NCBI GenBank assembly: GCA_013298335.1
Contig: JAAFHI010000060.1
Location: 1-9,880, forward strand
Reading direction: 5' to 3'
Length of the DNA stretch: 9,880 nt
From: Actinomycetota bacterium
GTDB lineage: Bacteria; Acidobacteriota; Blastocatellia; Chloracidobacteriales; Chloracidobacteriaceae
Shown here: positions 5,558 through 9,880 of the stretch, piece after piece
Layout: the number at the start of each line of letters is the position of its first letter
Numbering within the stretch: position 1 is the stretch's first letter
Notes under the pieces: generated by a model
Seen by the model: only the letters and a program-made list of their open reading frames with translations
What the model was told of the DNA's origin: nothing
Databases searched by the model: none
Position numbers and translations under genes: made by a program

Positions 5558-6414
5558 ACCGGATACTTCTGCTTACAACGTTTGTTTTCATCGGTTTGGC
5601 GTCCGTCGGGAGCGCCCAGGAGCGTACCGGGCCGACGCCGGAAACACGGTACGGGTTTGTCGGACGAATTCCCGAAACCGCCCCGCGCATCATCGGCGCG
5701 GAAGCCGAGCCGGAGCGGCATGAGTTCGGGCGGGGCGACCGGATGTACATCAACCGGGGCGCGAAAAGCGGAATTTCAGCCGCCGCCGAACTGGTCGCGG
5801 TGCGTGATTTCGGCGAAGTGAAGCACCCGACGACGAAACGACCGCTCGGACGGATGGTGCTGCCGGTTGGACGCGTGCGCGTCCTCACGGTGACCGACGA
5901 TGCAGCCCAGATCGAGATCATCAGTTCGACCCGCGAAATTCTCAACGGCGACCGCTTGCTGCCGGAGACCTTTACCAGTGAAGCGCCCTCCACGGCGAGC
6001 GCCGTTCCGGGCGTCGTCGGGCCGCTGCTCGTGATCCCGAACCGCCCCTTCACCGCGAGCGCGGCGGATGTGGTGTTCGTCATCCAGCCGGAGGCGAAGT
6101 TTGCCGCCGGGGAGAAGGTGACGTTCCGGCACCCGGTCGGCGCGGAGGGGGTCGGGCGCTATGTCGAAGCCCAGACCGGGCCGCGAAGTCCTTATTTTTC
6201 AGGTGATTCCCGGCTTGCGCCGGTCCAGCCGCCGCTCGTCAACGCCAGTCCGACGCTGGAAACATTGCGCCGCGACCCGGCCCGCGCGGGGTTGCCGCCG
6301 CTCGTCATCGGATATGGCACGGTGATTGCTACCTATTCGAACATCGCGGTCGTGAAGGTGACCGCCGCCAGACAGGAGATAACGAACCGTGATGTCGTCG
6401 CTTTTGAACCGTAA
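5554..6414 (+). CDS. Unrecognised secreted protein in the pilus operon, with repeated beta modules
   Basis: The 286-residue product has a clear signal peptide (1-21, cleavage after VGSA). The mature part is beta-rich. A module at about 58-136 (GDRMYINRGAKSG, then GRVRVLTVTDDAAQIEI and ILNGDRLLP) recalls the C-terminal region of LysM-containing and FlgT-like envelope proteins, but no LysM domain is present. A weaker copy is at about 252-286 (GYGTVIATYSNIAVVKV, then ITNRDVVAFEP). Another possible copy lies near 183-205. The function is unknown; a periplasmic partner of the secretin or cell wall is inferred from position between pilP and the membrane platform genes. Its ATG overlaps the pilP stop (ATGA) and has a GGAGG 7 bases upstream. 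Its 3' end contains a consensus sigma-54 site. Confidence 0.85.
   Translation: MNRILLLTTFVFIGLASVGSAQERTGPTPETRYGFVGRIPETAPRIIGAEAEPERHEFGRGDRMYINRGAKSGISAAAELVAVRDFGEVKHPTTKRPLGRMVLPVGRVRVLTVTDDAAQIEIISSTREILNGDRLLPETFTSEAPSTASAVPGVVGPLLVIPNRPFTASAADVVFVIQPEAKFAAGEKVTFRHPVGAEGVGRYVEAQTGPRSPYFSGDSRLAPVQPPLVNASPTLETLRRDPARAGLPPLVIGYGTVIATYSNIAVVKVTAARQEITNRDVVAFEP
6315..6330 (+). promoter_or_regulatory. Candidate internal sigma-54 promoter ahead of the HD-GYP gene
   Basis: TGGCACG-GTGA-TTGC-T fits the RpoN consensus at all fixed positions, with GG (6316-6317) and GC (6328-6329) 10 bases apart. It lies inside the coding region of the preceding gene, in frame as Tyr-Gly-Thr-Val-Ile-Ala. The predicted start near 6340 is about 50 bases before the HD-GYP start codon. 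The local codons (TAT, ATT, GCT) are AT-richer than the local norm, as expected if the DNA itself is constrained. It would allow HD-GYP, pilMN and pilO to be made apart from pilQ and pilP. Intragenic chance matches do occur. Confidence 0.5.
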
Positions 6415-7081
6415 TCAATTTCCGGTCTGTCCGCGGCCCGAGGGCGATCCGTGCTGGGTCGCCTGGCGGGCGACCAACCGGGTGCAGGCGCTCGGGGAGC
6501 GGATGCGCGCGGCCTACGCCGGGAGCGACTATTCCCTCTCGGCCCACGGGACCTCGGTCGGGGACCTCTCGGTCGTCATCGCCGGGCAGGTCTGGGGGAA
6601 GGAACTTTCGACCGATGCCGCCGAACTGATCCGTCACGCGGGTTTTCTCCACGACATCGGCAAAACGCTCGTGGCGTCGGAAATCCGGCTCGCGACGCAT
6701 GTGTTCGACGCGGACGAGCGGCTGGAGATGGAAACGCACGTCCGGCACGGCGCGGAGATGTTGCGGGAGGCGGACGCCCCGGCGGAGATCATCGCCGCGG
6801 CGCTGCGCCACCACACCTGGTTCAACGGCGGCGGCTATCCCGGCGACGGCCCGCGGGGCGAAGCGATTCCGGTCACGGCGCGGATCGTCCACATCGCGGA
6901 TTACTACATCGCGAACGTCGAAATCCGGCCCTACCGCCCGCAGCCGCTGTCGCATGCGAGCGTGCTGGCGGACATGCGCGAGCAATTTGAAGCCGGACGC
7001 TTCGACCCGGTGCTGTTCGCGGCCTTTCTCGAATGCGTCGAAACCCAGGCCGTCGCGGCCACGGAGGGAGTCAAACGATGA
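6389..7081 (+). CDS. HD-GYP domain phosphodiesterase (probable cyclic-di-GMP hydrolase)
   Basis: The 230-residue protein is essentially a stand-alone HD-GYP domain. This family linearises or hydrolyses c-di-GMP (some members act on cGAMP) using two or three metals. The metal ligands are visible: H53 (SAHGTS), H88-D89 (GFLHDIGK), H117 (ETHVRHG), H141-H142 and D171 (HIADYY). The signature reads HHTWFNGGGYP (141-151), against a usual HHExxDGxGYP, so the E and D before GYP are T and N. The later DAM/DAL position is IAN. Activity is therefore likely but not certain. There is no receiver, PAS or membrane domain. The GTG at 6389 lies 10 bases after AGGAG; ATG 6392 is the next codon and equally possible. 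The gene overlaps the preceding one by 26 bases and the next by ATGA. In a pilus operon it probably ties assembly or motility to second-messenger level (inference). Confidence 0.9.
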   Translation: MMSSLLNRNQFPVCPRPEGDPCWVAWRATNRVQALGERMRAAYAGSDYSLSAHGTSVGDLSVVIAGQVWGKELSTDAAELIRHAGFLHDIGKTLVASEIRLATHVFDADERLEMETHVRHGAEMLREADAPAEIIAAALRHHTWFNGGGYPGDGPRGEAIPVTARIVHIADYYIANVEIRPYRPQPLSHASVLADMREQFEAGRFDPVLFAAFLECVETQAVAATEGVKR

Positions 7082-8664
7082 TGTACCTTGCCATCGTTCA
7101 GGATCGCGATCTGTTTTACGGCGCGCTGATTTCAAACCTCGGGCGGGCGGGGTCCCGCCTCGAAATCCAGCATGCCAGCCGCTACGGCACGTTTGAAGCC
7201 GCCGCGAGCGACCTGCGGGCGCTGGCCCCGGCGCGCGAGGAACTGACGACGGTCGCCGTCGCGCATGCCTACACGACGGTCATCGGCCCGAAGGACGCCC
7301 GGACCCCGGCGACGCCCGGCGTCTATCAGGCGACCTATCCGTCGCGGTTTGGCGCGGCGCGGCTGCGCTCGGAAGCACCCGCCGAGGAACTGCCCGCGAA
7401 GGCCGATCACATTCTCAGCGAAGCGGGCTGCATCGCGGCACTCGCCGAGGTCTCGCTGGCCGAGGCCCTGCCCCAGACCACGCGGACGCTCCTCCTCTGG
7501 TTCACCGGCGAACGGATTCATCTTTTCATCTACAACCGGACGGAACTCGCGCAGTACGACGCGGAAACGCCCGCCGACGTGACGACCGACGCCGTCCGCG
7601 ACGCGCTGGAACGGCTGTTTGCCAAAACGCCCGTCGGGAATGCCGAAAGCATCGTCATCGGCGGCTGGACGCCCGCGTATCTCAACAACAACGTCTTCAC
7701 CTGGGTCCGGGAATTGACGGCGGTCGAATACGTCTCGGTCATCGACACGGGGCAACTCGTCGTGGCGCAGGCAAGCGCCAACCGTTCTGGGCGCAACAAC
7801 TTGCAGCTTGAAGACGAAGGCGTCGAATTCGGAAATCTCGGCAAGCCGCTGACGCGCTGGGGCACGGCGGCGCTGCTGACCGCCGCCTGTTTGCAGGTCG
7901 CGGAAGGCATCGGCGCGGATTTCACCGGTACGCTGCGTCCGGAACGGCAGAAGCCGGGCACGGGAATGACCGCGGGCGTCCAGTCGCTCGTGAAACTGGG
8001 CGGTCAGGCGACCGGCTGGATGAAACGCGGCGCGGCGGCGGGCATCGCGGCGGGGGTCATTGCGGGACTGGGTATCGGGACCGTGCAGTACGTTCGGGGC
8101 GTCCGCCAGAACGCCGACCTCCGGGCGGCGATTGAAAAGGCCAAAATCGAGGAATCGGCCAACGCCGCCATCGAGAAGGAGGCCGCCTATCTGAAGAAGG
8201 CCAAGGAAGTTCTGAACCAGCGGATTCAGACCATCACCACCCAGCGCGGGGGCCAGATTGCGGCCTTCACCATCACGAACGACGTGGGGGCGGGGAGTCC
8301 GGTCGGGCTGGTGCTGTCGAAACTCACCATTCGCGAACGCACCGTCACCATCGACGGCTACGTCACGACGGGAAGCGCGACCGCGTCCCCCAAACCGGCG
8401 GGCAGCGATCTGACGACCACGCCGAGCGCGCCGACGGTGGACGTCGGGGCCATCGCGAGCCGGTTCGTGCAGGCGCTCGAAAGCAGCGGACGGTTTTCGG
8501 ATGTTCAAACCTCGCTCAACCAGACCGGCGAGACGAAGTGCCAGATCACAATTACCTGTACCTACACGGGGAAAATCGCGACCGGCGGGCTACCCGGCGA
8601 AACGGTGAGCCAGGAACTCGTGCGGGCAACCGGACAGGTCGCGCCGCCGCAGACGGTTCAATAG
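7078..8664 (+). CDS. PilM-PilN fusion (GspL-like architecture), inner-membrane platform protein
   Basis: This 528-residue protein has a cytoplasmic part (about 1-290) patterned like the actin-like PilM/GspL fold: TLLLWFTGERIHLFIYNRTE (137-156), ESIVIGGWTPAYLNN (190-204) and WGTAALLTAACLQV (261-274). It is diverged, and the ATP-binding aspartate/glycine motifs are not convincing. A single membrane helix is at about 317-337. A coiled coil (about 343-390, rich in Glu/Lys/Ala) and a PilN-type ferredoxin-like periplasmic domain (LVLSKLTIRERTVTIDGYVT at 411-430, then the paired segment 458-500) follow. PilM and PilN are usually separate proteins that bind through the PilN N-terminus; fusing them gives the layout of type II secretion GspL. 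The start is the ATG overlapping the upstream stop, with GGAGGGAG (7063-7070) 7 bases ahead. An adjacent ATG at 7081 is possible. It would recruit the assembly ATPase and pair with PilO. Confidence 0.8.
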   Translation: MMYLAIVQDRDLFYGALISNLGRAGSRLEIQHASRYGTFEAAASDLRALAPAREELTTVAVAHAYTTVIGPKDARTPATPGVYQATYPSRFGAARLRSEAPAEELPAKADHILSEAGCIAALAEVSLAEALPQTTRTLLLWFTGERIHLFIYNRTELAQYDAETPADVTTDAVRDALERLFAKTPVGNAESIVIGGWTPAYLNNNVFTWVRELTAVEYVSVIDTGQLVVAQASANRSGRNNLQLEDEGVEFGNLGKPLTRWGTAALLTAACLQVAEGIGADFTGTLRPERQKPGTGMTAGVQSLVKLGGQATGWMKRGAAAGIAAGVIAGLGIGTVQYVRGVRQNADLRAAIEKAKIEESANAAIEKEAAYLKKAKEVLNQRIQTITTQRGGQIAAFTITNDVGAGSPVGLVLSKLTIRERTVTIDGYVTTGSATASPKPAGSDLTTTPSAPTVDVGAIASRFVQALESSGRFSDVQTSLNQTGETKCQITITCTYTGKIATGGLPGETVSQELVRATGQVAPPQTVQ

Positions 8665-8736
8665 GAAAACCCTCCCTCACGTTCGGGGTTCCATACCGAC
8701 GGTCAGGGAGAAGCCAGACACCGAGGAGAGAAAAAG

Positions 8737-9315
8737 ATGCGTTCGATAGTGATGTTTCTGCTTGCGATGATCGGCGCCGGGGCGGTCGTGTGGTACGGGT
8801 TTTATTCCCTGCTCGTGGCCGACCAGCGGGAGACGACCGGTACGCTGTCCGCCGCACTGACCAAACTCAACGAGAAGAACCAGCAGAACAACCGTTTCCG
8901 CGCCGAGCGCAATGCCCTGCTCGCCGAAATCGAGCGCATCCGCCAGCGGTACGTCGAGGTCAGCAGCCTGCTGCCGTCGGAGCAGGAACTCGGGCGGGTA
9001 TTGGAAGACTTCCGCAAGGCCGCCGCGCAGAACCGCGTTTCCCTCGTGAGCCTCGACAACCGCCATTCGCCCTATCGCCGGGGCCTCAACGAAAGCCCCC
9101 ACAAGATCGTGCTGCGGGGTGAATTCGGCGATATCCGCAATGTTTTGAAATGGATCGCCGACTGCAACCGGCTGATTATCGTTAGAAGCGTGGATTTCGA
9201 CGGCAAGCCGACCGGCAGCGTCACGATCACGCTCGACGCCAACATCCCGGTGGATTTTCCATCCGAGGAAGACAAGAAGAATCCGATTTTGAACCCGGCG
9301 GCAAAGCCGCTTTAA
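8737..9315 (+). CDS. pilO: PilO-like inner-membrane platform protein
   Basis: The 192-residue protein has one N-terminal membrane helix (about 4-26), a periplasmic coiled coil (about 33-75, with LNEKNQQNNRFRAERNALL) and a compact alpha/beta domain (about 80-175: LPSEQELGRVLEDFRKAAAQ, later LRGEFGDIRNVLKWI and VTITLDANI). This is the PilO/GspM layout: a ferredoxin-like fold that dimerises with PilN and aligns the pilus machine. Length is close to the family norm of about 200. The start follows GAGGAG (8723-8728) with 8 bases spacing. A 72-base gap separates it from the PilM-PilN fusion, the largest in the operon. A short Lys/Pro tail ends the protein. It is the last gene before a heptad inverted repeat. 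Confidence 0.85.
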   Translation: MRSIVMFLLAMIGAGAVVWYGFYSLLVADQRETTGTLSAALTKLNEKNQQNNRFRAERNALLAEIERIRQRYVEVSSLLPSEQELGRVLEDFRKAAAQNRVSLVSLDNRHSPYRRGLNESPHKIVLRGEFGDIRNVLKWIADCNRLIIVRSVDFDGKPTGSVTITLDANIPVDFPSEEDKKNPILNPAAKPL

Positions 9316-9395
9316 AAGGTATCAGGTTTCGGGTGTCTGGTCTCAGGTCAAACAAAGACAAAACCCGACACCTGAAACCCGACACCCGATACCTT
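9316..9395. repeat. Imperfect inverted repeat of 7-bp units (heptad repeat element 2)
   Basis: The arms 9316-9348 and 9363-9395 match at 27 of 33 positions and surround a short A-rich loop. Both arms read as tandem heptads GGTNTCN. All six mismatches fall on the two variable positions of the heptad, so GGT and TC are kept. The loop contains AAACAAAGACA (9350-9360), identical to the loop motif of the element at 3175-3283. It begins on the base after the pilO stop codon, as the first begins on the base after the activator stop. No T-run follows, so it is not a standard terminator, but its hairpin could reduce readthrough into the next gene. Confidence 0.88.
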
Positions 9396-9415
9396 CAATA
9401 ACGAAAGGAACCCCG

Positions 9416-9880
9416 ATGCTCATCTCCCTCCAGCCCAAATTTTCGCCGGGACAACCGGTGGTCCACGCCGTCTATGGCGCGGGTGTCGTCAAACAGGTCA
9501 ATTCGACCGTCGAGGCGGACCGTTCCGACAGCCGGCGGCAGGTCGAATTCGTCATTGAACTCTTCGAGCAGAAGGTCGAAGTCTGCGTGACCAATGACCG
9601 GATGCTGATTCCGTCGGCCCCGGCGGACGCCGCGCACCATGATTTCCGGTCGCGCTTCCAGCCGGGCAGCCGGGTCTGGCACGCGACCTACGGGCCCGGC
9701 GTCGTCGAGACCGCGTCGGTGCGATTGAAAATCGACGCGAACGGCCTGCGGGCGATGCACGAGTCCTACCGGACGAACTTCGACAAGCTCGGATACGCGC
9801 TCCCCGTCGGCGTCGAGCAACTTCAACCCGAAACACGAGGCCGGCGCGACGCGGCCATGTTTCAGAATGACGACCGCACC
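9416..9880 (+). CDS. Protein with two CarD/Tudor-like repeats (partial, 3' end outside window)
   Basis: The frame is open for 155 codons to the window edge. Two similar motifs are visible: FSPGQPVVHAVYGAGVVKQV (9-28) and FQPGSRVWHATYGPGVVETA (81-100). Each is followed by beta-strand-like sequence and ends in a leucine/isoleucine-proline or LQP segment (MLIP 63-66, EQLQPE 134-139). The form G-x-x-V-x-H-x-x-Y/F-G-x-G-x-V is known from the Tudor-like RNA-polymerase-binding domains of CarD, TRCF and UvrD/PcrA C-termini. The protein may therefore bind RNA polymerase or nucleic acid. It may also be the N-terminal part of a larger enzyme. The start has AAAGGAA with about 5 bases spacing. It is separated from pilO by the heptad inverted repeat and may be a separate unit. 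Confidence 0.8.
   Translation, partial: MLISLQPKFSPGQPVVHAVYGAGVVKQVNSTVEADRSDSRRQVEFVIELFEQKVEVCVTNDRMLIPSAPADAAHHDFRSRFQPGSRVWHATYGPGVVETASVRLKIDANGLRAMHESYRTNFDKLGYALPVGVEQLQPETRGRRDAAMFQNDDRT

Noticed and set aside
7132..8508. Long open frame (458 codons) on the minus strand
   Set aside because: Antisense to the PilM-PilN fusion, with low-complexity Arg/Gly-rich translation and no domain pattern.
8672..8710. CTCCCT/AGGGAG pairing in the gap before pilO
   Set aside because: Only six base pairs around a 27-base loop, with no T-run. Too weak to call a terminator or processing site.
9677..9691. TGGCACGC resembling a sigma-54 -24 element
   Set aside because: There is no -12 GC at the required spacing, and the bases encode the conserved Trp-His-Ala of the second Tudor-like repeat.

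Overview
The window is GC-rich, gene-dense bacterial DNA. It carries a sigma-54 (RpoN) type regulatory island followed by an operon for the inner- and outer-membrane parts of a type IV pilus or type II secretion-like machine. The taxon cannot be fixed from sequence alone. The secretin/PilP/PilO set shows a diderm. The heptad-based intergenic repeats, diverged Pil proteins and unusual gene order would fit a member of Planctomycetota, Verrucomicrobiota or Acidobacteriota better than a classical gammaproteobacterium, but that is a low-confidence inference.

Layout. (1) 1-389, minus strand: the start of a small secreted/membrane protein, cut by the window edge. (2) 390-924: a 535-base divergent intergenic region. 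It holds a perfect 44-bp palindrome built of three 10-bp palindromes, a sigma-54-like promoter facing each way, and a probable ~80-nt small RNA or attenuated leader ending in an intrinsic terminator. (3) 925-3174: a sigma-54 activator (AAA+ ATPase with GAYTGA loop) without a recognisable Fis-type DNA-binding domain. (4) 3175-3283: a perfect 33-bp inverted repeat made of 7-bp units, directly followed by a near-consensus sigma-54 promoter. (5) 3371-9315: a tightly packed operon: pilQ-like secretin, pilP-like lipid-less periplasmic protein, an unrecognised secreted protein, an HD-GYP phosphodiesterase, a PilM-PilN (GspL-like) fusion, and pilO. Several junctions are ATGA overlaps. A second consensus sigma-54 site lies inside the gene before the HD-GYP gene. 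(6) 9316-9395: a second heptad inverted repeat sharing an 11-base loop motif with the first. (7) 9416 to the end: a protein with two CarD/Tudor-like repeats, cut by the window edge.

How it may work together (inference): the activator at 925-3174 would bind upstream, possibly at the 44-bp palindrome, and switch on sigma-54 promoters for itself or an sRNA, for the divergent membrane protein and for the pilus operon. The operon encodes the secretin (Q), its periplasmic connector (P), the inner-membrane platform (MN fusion and O) and a c-di-GMP-type hydrolase that could couple assembly or motility to second-messenger level. No pilin, assembly ATPase (PilB/PilT) or PilC platform gene is visible, so the machine must be completed elsewhere.
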